A stretch of DNA of 33,506 nucleotides from Gammaproteobacteria bacterium (GTDB taxonomy: Bacteria; Pseudomonadota; Gammaproteobacteria; Eutrophobiales; Eutrophobiaceae), in contig JAURNW010000023.1 in the NCBI GenBank assembly GCA_030829985.1, positions 1 through 33,506 of the forward strand, in the 5' to 3' direction. Shown in pieces: positions 8,526 to 19,907 of the stretch (its first letter is position 1; every line of letters starts with the position of its first letter). Under the pieces are notes generated by a model. That model was given only the letters and a program-made list of their open reading frames with translations. It searched no databases and had not been told where the DNA came from. The position numbers and the translations under genes are program-made.

Positions 8526-9509
8526 ATGGAAAATATAAAATCAAACGAACAAAAAATATTATCCATTGTTGCACCAGCTTACAATGAGTCTGACAGTCTT
8601 AATGAGTTCTATTCAAGGTTACTAAGTTCCACTCAGGATTTGGAACTCAATCTGGAAATTGTATATGTAAATGATGGGAGTACTGACAATACGTTCGAAA
8701 TAATGAAGGCTCAGTATAGTAATGATCCACGAATCTCTATTATTAACCTGAGTAGAAACTTTGGTAAGGAAATTGCGCTGACAGCAGGCTTGGATCATGC
8801 TTTGGGTGATGCGATTGTAGTTATAGATACCGATCTACAGGATCCGCCAGAATTAATTGCTGATTTAGTTTTAAAGTGGCTGGCTGGCAATGATGTTGTC
8901 AATGCACGAAGAATTAAAAGAAAAGGAGAAAGCTGGCTTAAAAAACTTACCTCCTTTATTTATTATCGTTTTTTATATCAATTAAGTGATATTAAAATTC
9001 CAAAAGACACAGGTGATTTTAGACTGTTAAGCCGCGCTGCCCTTGATGCGCTGCTTAAATTAAGAGAAAAACATCGTTATATGAAAGGTCTGTTTGCATG
9101 GGTAGGATTCACGCAAGCAGAAATCACTTATGAGCGTGATGAACGTTACGCAGGCAAAACTAAATGGAGTTTTTGGAATTTAGTGAACCTGGCATTTGAA
9201 GGACTGACTTCATTTTCTGTATTGCCCTTACGACTTGCATCAATGATGGGCTTTCTATCCGCTTTTATTGCACTGATTTTCGGGATAACGATCATTTTTA
9301 AGAAGTTTTTATATGGCGATCCTGTTGCTGGTTATCCCTCCCTGGTTGTATTGATAACCTTTATCGGTGGGATGCAACTTCTAGCACTTGGTGTCATCGG
9401 GGAATATCTAGGTCGTGTATTTAATGAAACAAAAAACAGGCCGCTATATATTGTTAAGGACATTCATGAATCCAGTTATCTAACAAATCAAGTAACTTCT
9501 GAAAGCTAA
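8526..9509 (+). CDS. GT2 polyprenyl-phosphate glycosyltransferase (DPM1/GtrB/ArnC-like)
   Basis: An inverting family-2 glycosyltransferase that loads a sugar from a nucleotide donor onto undecaprenyl phosphate at the cytoplasmic face. The GT-A domain has SIVAPAYNESDSL, IVYVNDGSTDNT (Asp50), then IDTDLQDPPELI with the metal-binding DxD, and the RxxRKxGESWLKKLTSFIYYR region. The C-terminal third has two membrane segments (about 235-262 and 272-298), as in GtrB and ArnC. ATG 8526 (327 residues) is chosen; upstream extension would overlap the methyltransferase. Its product could serve as donor for the two GT-C proteins at 1010-2422 and 4576-6162. Sugar identity is unknown. It is convergent with purM, with 15 bp between the stops. 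Confidence 0.88.
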   Translation: MENIKSNEQKILSIVAPAYNESDSLNEFYSRLLSSTQDLELNLEIVYVNDGSTDNTFEIMKAQYSNDPRISIINLSRNFGKEIALTAGLDHALGDAIVVIDTDLQDPPELIADLVLKWLAGNDVVNARRIKRKGESWLKKLTSFIYYRFLYQLSDIKIPKDTGDFRLLSRAALDALLKLREKHRYMKGLFAWVGFTQAEITYERDERYAGKTKWSFWNLVNLAFEGLTSFSVLPLRLASMMGFLSAFIALIFGITIIFKKFLYGDPVAGYPSLVVLITFIGGMQLLALGVIGEYLGRVFNETKNRPLYIVKDIHESSYLTNQVTSES

Positions 9510-9524
9510 ACGAACGATTGATAA

Positions 9525-10571
9525 TTATTTTATTTCAACTCTGGTGTGTTCAGTTCCACTGCGTTTAGTTCGTCCAATCACCCAGGCTTCTTCCCCAATG
9601 TTTTTCATATGAGATAATGTAGCATCTACATGCTTATTCTCGATGCATAGGACAATACCCACACCACAATTAAATGTTTTGTACATCTCGTGTGTATCAA
9701 TATTTCCTTTTTCACGAAGCCATTCAAAAACAGGTGGCAACACCCAGCTCTGAGCATCTATTTCTATAGATAAATCTTCAGGAATAACACGGGGAATATT
9801 TTCAATTAATCCACCACCCGTAATATGCGCAATAGCCTTGATCGGGACTTCTTTTATTAATCCCAGTATTTGTTTTACATAGATTCTGGTTGGTTCAAGC
9901 AGGTGGTCTAGCAGCGTTTTTCCGTCCAGTATTTCAGATAAGTCCTGATTAGTGTCGGCAATAATTTTTCTAATCAAAGAGTAACCGTTTGAATGACAAC
10001 CGCTCGACGCAATGGCAATAATAGTGTCTCCTGCTGATACGTTCTCGCCTGTTATTATCTCGTCTTTTTCAACAACTCCGACACAAAACCCTGCCAGATC
10101 ATATTCTCCCGCCTGATACATGCCCGGCATTTCTGCTGTCTCACCGCCTACGAGGCTACAGCCAGCCAATGAGCAACCTTCGGCTATTCCGTTAATAACG
10201 GTTTCAGCTACATCAACATCAAGACTGGAACAGGCAAAGTAATCGAGAAAAAACAAGGGGTCAGCACCTTGAACGATCAAATCGTTTACACACATCCCGA
10301 CCAGGTCGATACCAATCGACTCATGCCGATTGTTTTCTATAGCGAGCTTTATCTTGGTGCCAACACCGTCTGTCCCCGATACCAGTACAGGGTGTTTATA
10401 ATTTAATGAGCCGAGATCAAACAGGGCGCCGAAGCCACCCAGGCCGCCCATAACCCCTTTTCTATGGGTGTTACTAACGGTTTTTTTCAGGCGTTGTACC
10501 AGTTCATTGCCATGTTCTATATTGACGCCAGCGTCTTTATAGCTAACTTTCTTTTCTGTGGGTTGATTCAT
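9525..10571 (-). CDS. purM: Phosphoribosylformylglycinamidine cyclo-ligase (AIR synthetase)
   Basis: Catalyses the fifth step of de novo purine synthesis, the ATP-dependent closure of FGAM to 5-aminoimidazole ribonucleotide. Family signatures are clear: [20 protein letters not shown] at the N-terminus, [74 protein letters not shown] and [15 protein letters not shown]. At 348 residues it is full length. It is divergent from the DUF2066-perM-hda operon across a short spacer, which is the usual arrangement around purM in many gammaproteobacteria. Nothing unusual in the sequence. Confidence 0.97.
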   Translation of the reverse strand: MNQPTEKKVSYKDAGVNIEHGNELVQRLKKTVSNTHRKGVMGGLGGFGALFDLGSLNYKHPVLVSGTDGVGTKIKLAIENNRHESIGIDLVGMCVNDLIVQGADPLFFLDYFACSSLDVDVAETVINGIAEGCSLAGCSLVGGETAEMPGMYQAGEYDLAGFCVGVVEKDEIITGENVSAGDTIIAIASSGCHSNGYSLIRKIIADTNQDLSEILDGKTLLDHLLEPTRIYVKQILGLIKEVPIKAIAHITGGGLIENIPRVIPEDLSIEIDAQSWVLPPVFEWLREKGNIDTHEMYKTFNCGVGIVLCIENKHVDATLSHMKNIGEEAWVIGRTKRSGTEHTRVEIK

Positions 10572-10645
10572 GCGGGTATGGTATCGGTGTCTACAACTTC
10601 TCGCAATCCTTGACTTAAAGACAAGTCTTGCTTAGCGTGCTCAAC

Positions 10646-11692
10646 ATGAAATTTAAAATGATATTCTTCTTCTTTTTATTGGCCCTGTTGAACCAACCTG
10701 TCTATGCGATCAAGGTTGCAGGTCTATATCATGGAAATGTCCCGGTTGAGAATGAATCTGCGGCATTACGCCGCCCGGCCATAAAACAAGCCCTGATTAA
10801 TGTGCTTGTAAAACTTACGGGTGACCGGAATATAAGCAAAAATGCTGATATTGCCCCATTAATTAATCAGGCAGAAGGCTTTGTGCAACAATTTCGGTAT
10901 CGGCAGGTTGCGAATCAGATAGATCCTGCAATCCAGGCTTCTGAATTGTGGGTTCAATTTGATGAAGTTGCTGTTAATGAAGGGCTTAGGTCTTATGGAT
11001 TAAGTATTTGGGGGAATGAGAGGCCTTCGATACTGGTTTGGTTAGTACATGAGGATAATGGCGTTAGACGTCTGGTGAGTTTTGAAGAAAGCCCTCAATA
11101 TTTGACCATGTTGGATAAAGCCGCTTCAAATAGAGGTATTTCACTATTATTTCCATTGCTGGATCTGGAAGATAGTTCAAGGATAAGTGCGAGCGACATA
11201 TGGGGCGGTTTTAAAGATCCTATCTTAGCCGCATCTAATCGCTATCAGGCCGATGTTGTGCTGACAGGAAAGCTGGTCCAGGCACTGCCAAATATATGGG
11301 AATCTTATTGGACTGTGTATATCAATGGACAGACTATAAATTGGGACAGCCAGGGTGAACTTGCTGAAATAGTGTTGCAAGAAGGCGCCGATGAATTGGC
11401 CGATAGAATTGCTTCTCAATATGCATATACCGGGTCAACACTGACTGAAGTAATCGAATTATTAGTGACGGATGTTGATGATCTGGATGAATATGCCAAA
11501 GCATTATCCTATCTTGAGTCTGTCCAATCTGTTCAATCCGTTCAGGTTAAAAGTGTCTCTAAAGACAAGGTTCTTTTTGAATTAATAAATCGAGGTGGCC
11601 TGGGCGCATTTGATCAATCTGTTACGCTGGGCAAGACACTTGAAGCAGTTAATAATAGTGAAATACTTACCTACCGTTTAATATCAAGATGA
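10646..11692 (+). CDS. DUF2066 domain-containing exported protein
   Basis: A 348-residue protein with a clear signal peptide: a basic start (MKFKM), a hydrophobic core (IFFFFLLALL) and a probable cleavage after VYA near residue 21. The mature region begins IKVAGLYHGNVPVENESAA and continues ALRRPAIKQALINVLVKLTGDR, the conserved opening of the DUF2066 family. The function of the family is unknown; a periplasmic location follows from the signal peptide. ATG 10646 is chosen over an upstream TTG because it places the signal peptide at the start. The next gene overlaps it by 4 bp (ATGA), so it is co-translated with the PerM-like permease and hda, a linkage conserved in gammaproteobacteria. Confidence 0.88.
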   Translation: MKFKMIFFFFLLALLNQPVYAIKVAGLYHGNVPVENESAALRRPAIKQALINVLVKLTGDRNISKNADIAPLINQAEGFVQQFRYRQVANQIDPAIQASELWVQFDEVAVNEGLRSYGLSIWGNERPSILVWLVHEDNGVRRLVSFEESPQYLTMLDKAASNRGISLLFPLLDLEDSSRISASDIWGGFKDPILAASNRYQADVVLTGKLVQALPNIWESYWTVYINGQTINWDSQGELAEIVLQEGADELADRIASQYAYTGSTLTEVIELLVTDVDDLDEYAKALSYLESVQSVQSVQVKSVSKDKVLFELINRGGLGAFDQSVTLGKTLEAVNNSEILTYRLISR

Positions 11693-12749
11693 GCACAAAT
11701 ATTAGTGATGCCCAAAAATGGTTAATATTAACGATAATAATAATCTGTGGGTATTTGTTGTATTTACTCGCACCCATATTAACGCCATTTTTGATTAGTG
11801 CTTTTCTCGCCTACCTTGGTGATCCTGCAGTAGATAAACTGGAAACAATCAAATTTTCTCGTACGGTCTCTGTCGTATTTGTTTTTTTTCTAATGTTTAT
11901 CATTGCTGTCTGTTTTTTCTTTATAATTTTCCCGCTGCTTGAAGAACAAATAAGACGCCTGTTTACGCGCATTCCTGAAATGATCGACTGGATACAAACG
12001 GGTTTTATACCCTGGTTGTCGCAACGGTTTGGTCTGGATTTAAACAGTATAGATTTGAATCAGATAAAAAGTTCATTGCTCGGTCAGTGGAAAACCTTTG
12101 GGAGTATTGGTGCCAGGGTTTTTACAGAAATTTCTGCCTCCGGGCAATTGATCTTGCTTTGGATAAGTTATTTCTTATTAATCCCGGTCGTTACTTTTTA
12201 TTTACTTAGAGATTGGGATTTGCTGGTTGGTAGAATCAGAGAAGCAATACCCAGAAAGTATGAAAGTGTCGTCACTGATCTCATTAAAAATTGTGATGCC
12301 GTTTTAGCAGAATTCTTCAGAGGCCAACTCCTGGTCATGTTTGCACAAGGTGTTTTCTATAGCATAGGTTTATGGATAGTGGGTTTGGAGTTTTCTTTAT
12401 TAATCGGGCTGTCTGCAGGTCTTGTTAGTTTTGTGCCTTACCTCGGCGTTATCGTCGGTATCGTTATTGCGGGTATTGCTGCAGTTATGCAATTTCAGAA
12501 TGTTATACATGTTGTCTATGTATTAATCGTTTTTGGGGCAGGGCAAATACTTGAAGGGATGGTGCTTACCCCGTTACTGGTAGGCGATCGAATTGGTTTA
12601 CACCCGGTAGCTGTTATCTTTGCTGTTATGGCGGGGGCACAGTTATTTGGTTTTTTCGGCATGTTAATCGCCTTACCTGTTGCAGCTGTGATCACCGTGC
12701 TGTTACGACATTTCCATGGCCAATATTTAAACAGTAGTTTTTACACGCC

Positions 12750-12753
<4 letters not shown>
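11689..12753 (+). CDS. AI-2E family transporter (PerM-like)
   Basis: A 354-residue polytopic inner-membrane protein of the AI-2E exporter/PerM family with about eight membrane segments. Family features are LLAPILTPFLISAFLAYLGD near the start, a soluble loop containing RRLFTRIPEMIDWI, then LIPVVTFYLLRDWD, AVLAEFFRGQLLVM, LVSFVPYLGVIVGI and EGMVLTPLLVGDRIGLHP. Substrates vary within the family, and transport of autoinducer-2 should not be assumed. The start codon overlaps the stop of the DUF2066 gene and its own stop overlaps the start of hda, each by 4 bp, so the three form one translationally coupled operon. Confidence 0.9.
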
Positions 12754-14393
<1,640 letters not shown>

Positions 14394-14501
14394 GCTGGCT
14401 CCATTACTGTATATTTAATATAAGATCTGAGTTCATTTTACAGGAATATGGGACAATAATACGCTTGAAACTTTTCAGTGTGAAAGATTGAATCAATTAA
14501 T

Positions 14502-15782
14502 ATGACAAATTCTATGATTAATACACCAGAAATAGTTATTAAAAAAATTAAACTTGGTGTAATCAAGGTTTTTTATTTTTGCCGCTTTTTTTTACGCCAT
14601 TTTTATAATTTACGTGGTATGCAAACAGCTTCTTCACTGGCTTATACAACGTTGTTATCGATTGTCCCATTGGTGACAGTTATGTTTGGTTTGTTTGGAA
14701 AGATTCCTGTCCTGCAGGAATTTTCAGCCTCAATACAAGATTTTATGTTCAGCAGTTTTGTGCCCCAATTTGGTTGGACGATACAGAACTATATTACCGA
14801 TTTCTCAACCAAGGCTTCGCAACTGACGATAAGTGGCATCATTGTACTGGTGTTTATCGCAATCATGCTAATGGCGACAATTGATAATGCGTTTAACAGG
14901 ATCTGGTTCGTGAAGAATAAAAGGAATCCGGTTGCACGTTTATTAGTGTATTGGGCAGTATTAACTATGGGCCCGGTATTGATTGGTGTTGGTTTAGCAT
15001 CAACATCATATTTGCTGTCATTACCGGTTGTCATTGATGTAGACACATCATTTAATTTAAAAGAGCGCCTTCTTGGTTGGCTGCCATTTTTGACGACATC
15101 AATTGCGTTTACCTTGTTGTATATACTGGTTCCTAATTGTCCTGTTCCTAAAAAGCACGCTTTGCTGGGCGGCATTATTTGTGCGGTATTATTTGAATTA
15201 GCCAAATATGGATTTGGGATCTACGTGAAAGAGATGCCGAGTTATGAAAATATCTATGGTGCTATCGCAATCATTCCTCTGTTTCTGATTTGGATTTATG
15301 TGTCCTGGATGATTGTACTGTTTGGTGCGCATATTACTTTTTGTTTATCTTCATTTCGCTTGAAACATGAAGTTGAAAATCGCAGTAAGATGAGCTGGTC
15401 TTTTCAGGATGTTTTGCGCGTTATTAATTTTCTGTATCAGTCACAAAAAGATGGCCGTACTGTCTCTATACCAGAACTAAGAAGAAATGCTGTCTATTTA
15501 CCCCATCATCAAATGCATGACCTGCTTGAACTTCTGCAACGATTTAAATGGGTTAACCAGAGCTCAGCTGGCGAATGGTTGTTGTCAAAAGATATGAAGG
15601 AAACGAATTTGTATGATTTATATAAATTATTATCAGTCCGTCTACCTTTAATTGATTCAGAATTTGATGACAGCAATATTTCAACAGGCCTTAAAAATCG
15701 GCTTGTTAATTATCAGGAACAACTGGAACAGGCGTTGACTATTTCTATAGATGAGTTTCTAAAGGGCGGTAGCAGCGAATAG
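14502..15782 (+). CDS. YihY/UPF0761 family inner-membrane protein
   Basis: A 426-residue protein with six predicted membrane segments in the first 290 residues and a soluble C-terminal domain. Family signatures are RGMQTASSLAYTTLLSIVPLVTV, here split as GMQTASSLAYTTLLS and IVPLVTVMFGLF, then MATIDNAFNRIW and NIYGAIAIIPLFLIWIYVSW. The C-terminal region (about 300-426) resembles the winged-helix-like tail of the longer YihY/BrkB proteins. The molecular function is not established; older annotations as ribonuclease BN are not supported for this family. It is divergent from arsC-wrbA and its stop lies 1 bp from the stop of the convergent PilZ-like gene. Confidence 0.9.
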   Translation: MTNSMINTPEIVIKKIKLGVIKVFYFCRFFLRHFYNLRGMQTASSLAYTTLLSIVPLVTVMFGLFGKIPVLQEFSASIQDFMFSSFVPQFGWTIQNYITDFSTKASQLTISGIIVLVFIAIMLMATIDNAFNRIWFVKNKRNPVARLLVYWAVLTMGPVLIGVGLASTSYLLSLPVVIDVDTSFNLKERLLGWLPFLTTSIAFTLLYILVPNCPVPKKHALLGGIICAVLFELAKYGFGIYVKEMPSYENIYGAIAIIPLFLIWIYVSWMIVLFGAHITFCLSSFRLKHEVENRSKMSWSFQDVLRVINFLYQSQKDGRTVSIPELRRNAVYLPHHQMHDLLELLQRFKWVNQSSAGEWLLSKDMKETNLYDLYKLLSVRLPLIDSEFDDSNISTGLKNRLVNYQEQLEQALTISIDEFLKGGSSE

Positions 15783-15783
15783 G

Positions 15784-17364
15784 TTACATCGAGTTATATT
15801 TAAATATTTCATAAGAAATGCTTGAGTCATGCATACTCCCAGCAACAATTTTTTCAGTTTTTTCACCACGTTTTATTTCAAGTTCACGGTCTGCCATGTA
15901 AAGACCTTTTTCTGCAATTATGGAGAACATATTTGAGTTGTTGACGTGATTAATAAGAAATCCTGGCTTGAACTCTCGATCGGATTTGCTACCGGCGCAG
16001 GCGCGTAGAGCAATTGGTTTGGCTGTTTCAGAAATTATCTGTAAACCAACCTTATGAATGCCCCGACTGACCATAAGCCACCGTACTACCGCAATAGACC
16101 AGATATTATCCTGTACATTAACACCTGTCAGATCACCGACACGAATTGCCTTTTTAAGTTTATCATCTTTGATGATGGCATAACCTTCGGTGCCTTCATC
16201 AACAATTCGCCAGCATTCAGGAATGTAATTAATCTGAGGTGGTGTTTCAGTCCGGGTTTCAGATATGTCAATTTCCTCATCATCGCTAGCAATGGCTATA
16301 TTCCTGAAAGCTTTACCATCATTTAAAAAGTAATAGATAGCGCCAATACCAGTAACAATGTTCAATTGTCCCGATTTTGCATTTCTTGGAAAATAACGTT
16401 TAGGTGGTAATCTCCAGGCTTTTAACATGTGAGCGAGCAGTGACTTGGCATAAAAAGGGGATAACACTATGGATTTATCGATCTGCTGACCTTTCTGAAG
16501 CAAATCAATTTGTTTCTGTATCAGGTTCTCAAGCGGGGTCGAATCGAGCAAACGACAATTCTCGTTTGCGTTTTCCTGATTAAATTTCTCTAATGGTATT
16601 GGCTTGCTATCACTTTTTAAATCGAATGCAAAATATCCGGTCGTGGTTGATACAGTCTTCAGTGGATGTATCTGTGTATATTCTGCCCAGCTATCCAACT
16701 GCTCGTAAATCTCCCAAATAGCGCCGAAAGGAAGGTGATGTGGATCAACCAGAGAGGCCATAATGATTCGTTTGTATATATGGTCAATGGTAGTGTTTAT
16801 GTTTTTATTATTTGCTCCGGGAATTGCATAGCTCTTTTTGTGACACTGGATAGACTCGGCAAAGTCATAGATAAAATTAAGCTGTTGCCAAACGTTTTTC
16901 GGGACAGGTGAATATTCCAGAAAACTGAAAACGAGGGCATGCGACAAATAATTCATCGACATCAGCATAGCTTCAACCGGAGGCTTGGTTTTTTTCCAAA
17001 GTGTTTTTTTGTTTAAAGCAGTATCAAAGGCCAATTTAAATGAGAAACTCAAAGCAACAGCAATTTGCTTCATTTGACTAACCTGGGTCTGCATCGCGTC
17101 TATTGTTTGTAGTGTATGCTGTGCGCCAGCCTTTATTTGCGATTCGACATAATATTGATAGGGTCGATTATAGAGTTCTATCAACTCGATTCTGGTTGAG
17201 GATTTAATAGTTGCCTTATTGGTTGCTACCAATGCATCGTAAAGTAGTATGCTGGTTTTTTTGAAATCAATATAAGGTAATGAGTCTAGCCATTCCTCAA
17301 CATAAAGCGGTCGAGTTTCAATCTCGTCACCACGTGCGGTTTTTCTTGTTGGCAATTGATTCAT
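15784..17364 (-). CDS. Hypothetical protein with helical N-terminal region and PilZ-like C-terminus
   Basis: A 526-residue soluble protein. It opens TRPLYVEEWLDSLPYID and continues with a long helical region that includes RIELIELYNRPYQYYVES. This is the start of a family of beta/gammaproteobacterial proteins that I recall being annotated as PilZ-domain proteins. The C-terminal part (about 384-526) looks beta-rich: GYAIIKDDKLKKAIRVGDLT, then WSIAVVRWLMVSRGIHKVGL and QIISETAKPIALRA. That resembles a diverged PilZ barrel, but the canonical RxxxR and D/NxSxxG pair is not clearly present, so cyclic-di-GMP binding is uncertain. It has no signal peptide or membrane segment. It stands alone, divergent from acyP. 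Confidence 0.6.
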   Translation of the reverse strand: MNQLPTRKTARGDEIETRPLYVEEWLDSLPYIDFKKTSILLYDALVATNKATIKSSTRIELIELYNRPYQYYVESQIKAGAQHTLQTIDAMQTQVSQMKQIAVALSFSFKLAFDTALNKKTLWKKTKPPVEAMLMSMNYLSHALVFSFLEYSPVPKNVWQQLNFIYDFAESIQCHKKSYAIPGANNKNINTTIDHIYKRIIMASLVDPHHLPFGAIWEIYEQLDSWAEYTQIHPLKTVSTTTGYFAFDLKSDSKPIPLEKFNQENANENCRLLDSTPLENLIQKQIDLLQKGQQIDKSIVLSPFYAKSLLAHMLKAWRLPPKRYFPRNAKSGQLNIVTGIGAIYYFLNDGKAFRNIAIASDDEEIDISETRTETPPQINYIPECWRIVDEGTEGYAIIKDDKLKKAIRVGDLTGVNVQDNIWSIAVVRWLMVSRGIHKVGLQIISETAKPIALRACAGSKSDREFKPGFLINHVNNSNMFSIIAEKGLYMADRELEIKRGEKTEKIVAGSMHDSSISYEIFKYNSM

Positions 17365-17704
17365 AAAATTATTATTTTTAGTCTTTATAATTAATTGGCT
17401 TGATTAAGTCTGTAATCGGTCATTAAAGCTAATGTATTTTCAGCAATCTTCGTTCCAGAAACCTGTTTTAAATAACAAATTAATGTGATGAAGTAGTCAT
17501 AAATTGTATAAAAATATTTGTTTGGTATTTTTAAGATTTTTAAAATTATTAGATTAAAATATGTTATATAACAACAAGATAAGTCAATATTGTTGATTCT
17601 TAAGTATTTCTTATGATGTCCTGTACATGGTGATATATTATGTATTAATTAATCGTGTCGTTTCTCTGAGACATCACTGTTATCTTTCTAATATATTGAA
17701 TTAT
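17365..17704. other. Divergent intergenic region, AT-rich
   Basis: This is the only gap above 300 bases. It separates the start of the PilZ-like gene (minus strand) from the start of acyP (plus strand), so both promoters should lie here. It is strongly AT-rich, with many possible -10 boxes, so I do not assign one. The clearest structure is the perfect 12-bp palindrome TGTTATATAACA at 17562-17573. A longer reading frame from 17627 runs into acyP but has no family support before the ATG at 17705. I see no tRNA or other RNA gene. Confidence 0.6.
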
Positions 17705-17974
17705 ATGAAAAAATCAATAAATTGTTTTGTATCTGGCAGGGTTCAAGGAGTCTTTTTTCGTATGGCGACCAACCAACAGGCCAAGTTATTAGGTTTAACT
17801 GGCTGGGTCAGGAATTTGGATGATGGACGAGTTGAAGTTCTGGCAAGTGGAGAAACCCAATTATTAGAGCAACTCAAGCAATGGCTGAACCATGGTCCAA
17901 CTATGGCAAAGGTAATCAAACTTGAATGTATAGAACTCGATTTTCAGGAATATTCCGACTTTTCAGTTCGTTGA
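17705..17974 (+). CDS. acyP: Acylphosphatase
   Basis: A small alpha/beta enzyme of 89 residues that hydrolyses the carboxyl-phosphate bond of acylphosphates. The active-site loop is VSGRVQGVFFRMAT, whose second arginine binds phosphate, and LTGWVRNLDDGRVEVLASG holds the catalytic asparagine. These two blocks define the family, and the length is standard. ATG 17705 is chosen because the family begins just before the first strand (KKSINCFVSGRV); an upstream extension is possible but unsupported. It converges on proS, with 11 bp between the stops. Confidence 0.95.
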   Translation: MKKSINCFVSGRVQGVFFRMATNQQAKLLGLTGWVRNLDDGRVEVLASGETQLLEQLKQWLNHGPTMAKVIKLECIELDFQEYSDFSVR

Positions 17975-17985
17975 TTCTCAGAAAT

Positions 17986-19692
17986 TCAGGCAAGTCGACC
18001 GCTTATGAATTCCAGTGCTGAAGATAACGCTATGTTTTGATTTTCTGTGTCAATTCGTGATTTGTATTCAATTTGTCCGGCATCAAGACCACGTTCACTG
18101 AAAACGAAGCGATGTGGTATACCAATTAGCTCCATATCAGCAAACATAACGCCAGGACGTTCCTGTCGGTCATCAAGAATTACATCGATGCCAGCTGCAA
18201 GCAGTGATTCATAAAAAGCCATCACCGCTTCTCGCAAGCGTATTGATTTGTGCATATTGATGGGGATAAGTGCTAATTGGAAAGGCGCAATTGCTGTTGG
18301 CCAGATGATGCCCTTGTCATCATGATTTTGTTCTATCGCAGCCGCGACCACACGAGATACACCAATACCGTAGCAGCCCATGGTTAATGTGACTGATTTA
18401 CCCTGTTCATCAAGGCAACTCGCTTTCATGCTAGCGCTGTATTTTGTGCCGAGTTGAAAGATATGACCAACCTCAATTCCGCGCGCAAAATTTAGTTCCC
18501 CTGTGCCATCGACAGCCATATCACCATCACAGACATTACGTATATCAACAGTGGACGAAAGTGCAACATCTCGTTCCCAGTTAACACCGGTTAAATGTTT
18601 ATTGTCGATATTAGCACCGCAGATAAAGTCGCTGATATTCCCGGCACTATGATCAACATATATCGGTAGAGAGAGTCCTACAGGCCCAATTGAACCGACC
18701 TCACATCCTAAGGTGGCCTTTATTTCCGCATTATCTGCAAAACTCAGTGGACTCATAACTCCGGCCAGCTTTTCTGCCTTGATTGAGTTCAATTCGTGAT
18801 CGCCTCTTAATACAAGTGCGACCAAGCCATCATCATCAGACTTCACAATCAAGGTTTTCAGACATTGTTCAGGTTTTACTCTTAAAAATTGACTGATCTC
18901 GTCAATAGTATGTTGTCCTGGTGTGTCAACTGTTTGCATGGTTAGTTCAGCTTGTGGCCGCGATAATTCAGGAATCAAGGCCTCAGCCTTTTCCAGATTA
19001 GCGGCGTAATCACTGTTTTCAGAGAAGACTATCTGATCTTCACCGGAATCAGCCAGGACATGAAATTCGTGTGATTTGCTTCCACCAATATTGCCCGAAT
19101 CCGCCATAACTGCTCGAAAATTTAAACCCAGGCGGTTGAATATATTCGTGTATGTTTCATACATCTGGGTATAGGTTTCTTGCAAAGACTCATCGCTAAG
19201 ATGAAACGAATAGGCGTCTTTCATCAAAAATTCACGAGCACGCATAATACCGAACCGCGGTCGTATCTCATCTCTGAATTTGGTTTGTATTTGATAAAAA
19301 TTAACCGGGAGTTGCTTATAGCTTCGGATCTCGCGTCGGACTAAATCAGTAATGATCTCTTCATGTGTTGGGCCGAAACAAAATTCACGATCATGTCTAT
19401 CGTTGATGCGGAGCAATTCAGGACCGTACTGTTCCCAGCGTCCCGATTCTTGCCATAGTTCGGCGGGTTGAATCGCCGACATTTGTATTTCTTGTCCCCC
19501 GGCCCGGTTCATTTCATCTCGAACGATGTTCTCGACCTTGCGCAAGACACGTAATCCTAGCGGTAGCCAGGTATAGATTCCGGCGGCTAATTGTCTGATC
19601 ATGCCCGCCCGAAGCATTAAACGGTGGCTAACTACCTCAGCATCGGCAGGGGCTTCACGTAAGGTAGCGGTTAATAACTGTGATGTTTTCAT
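17986..19692 (-). CDS. proS: Prolyl-tRNA synthetase, bacterial type
   Basis: A class II aminoacyl-tRNA synthetase that charges tRNA-Pro. At 568 residues it is the bacterial form, with the editing (INS) domain inserted between motifs 2 and 3. Motif 1 surrounds [19 protein letters not shown], and motif 2 is [20 protein letters not shown]. The editing domain spans about 225-390, with a [19 protein letters not shown] segment. Motif 3 is [14 protein letters not shown], and the anticodon-binding domain is at the C-terminus. [19 protein letters not shown] is the usual N-terminus. It is divergent from the ilvIHC operon, with a shared 283-bp intergenic region. Confidence 0.97.
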   Translation of the reverse strand: MKTSQLLTATLREAPADAEVVSHRLMLRAGMIRQLAAGIYTWLPLGLRVLRKVENIVRDEMNRAGGQEIQMSAIQPAELWQESGRWEQYGPELLRINDRHDREFCFGPTHEEIITDLVRREIRSYKQLPVNFYQIQTKFRDEIRPRFGIMRAREFLMKDAYSFHLSDESLQETYTQMYETYTNIFNRLGLNFRAVMADSGNIGGSKSHEFHVLADSGEDQIVFSENSDYAANLEKAEALIPELSRPQAELTMQTVDTPGQHTIDEISQFLRVKPEQCLKTLIVKSDDDGLVALVLRGDHELNSIKAEKLAGVMSPLSFADNAEIKATLGCEVGSIGPVGLSLPIYVDHSAGNISDFICGANIDNKHLTGVNWERDVALSSTVDIRNVCDGDMAVDGTGELNFARGIEVGHIFQLGTKYSASMKASCLDEQGKSVTLTMGCYGIGVSRVVAAAIEQNHDDKGIIWPTAIAPFQLALIPINMHKSIRLREAVMAFYESLLAAGIDVILDDRQERPGVMFADMELIGIPHRFVFSERGLDAGQIEYKSRIDTENQNIALSSALEFISGRLA

Positions 19693-19730
19693 ATACGCGT
19701 CTATACTTTGATATAAATAATGTTGATGTA

Positions 19731-19749
19731 GCCTGATTCTGATTCAGGC
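19731..19749. other. Inverted repeat near the proS start
   Basis: GCCTGA (19731-19736) and TCAGGC (19744-19749) are complementary across a 7-base spacer. The site lies 39 bases upstream of the proS start codon and 17 bases before the proposed -35 box of ilvI. It could be an operator or a hairpin in the proS 5' leader. It has no U-tract on either strand, so it is not a terminator. Confidence 0.3.
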
Positions 19750-19765
19750 CAAGTGTTTGCAAAGC

Positions 19766-19793
19766 TTGATTTTATCAGGCAGGGCACTATAAA
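19766..19793 (+). promoter_or_regulatory. Candidate sigma-70 promoter of the ilvIHC operon
   Basis: A -35-like TTGATT (19766-19771) and a -10-like TATAAA (19788-19793) are separated by 16 bases. Transcription would begin near 19800, about 60 bases before the leader ORF and 175 bases before ilvI. It is the best promoter match that I found in the proS-ilvI gap. Confidence 0.5.
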
Positions 19794-19859
19794 CGGAATT
19801 AATCTGCAGGGTAAGTAGTAGCTGATTGTTCAGATAATGTTTTGCTGTTTTGAGGTGGA

Positions 19860-19907
19860 ATGCCTCTGATTCTGTATATTATCCTTAATATTTCAGACAT
19901 GACTTGA
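19860..19907 (+). CDS. Candidate Ile/Leu-rich leader peptide of ilvIHC
   Basis: A 15-codon ORF, MPLILYIILNISDMT, in which seven residues are Ile or Leu (codons CTG, ATT, CTG, ATT, ATC, CTT, ATT). It is preceded by a strong Shine-Dalgarno-like GAGGTGG (19852-19858), and an in-frame TGA at 19851 marks its upstream limit. It lies between the candidate promoter and the acetolactate synthase genes, where attenuation leader peptides for branched-chain amino acid operons are found. Ribosome stalling on scarce Ile- or Leu-tRNA would then regulate ilvI. Downstream I see only weak pairings (ACCTG 19907-19911 with CAGGT 19958-19962) and no U-tract terminator, so the mechanism is unproven. Confidence 0.45.
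   Translation: MPLILYIILNISDMT

Noticed and set aside
17627-17704. N-terminal extension of acylphosphatase by 26 residues
   Set aside because: The acylphosphatase fold begins right after the ATG at 17705; the extension has no targeting signal and lies in AT-rich DNA.
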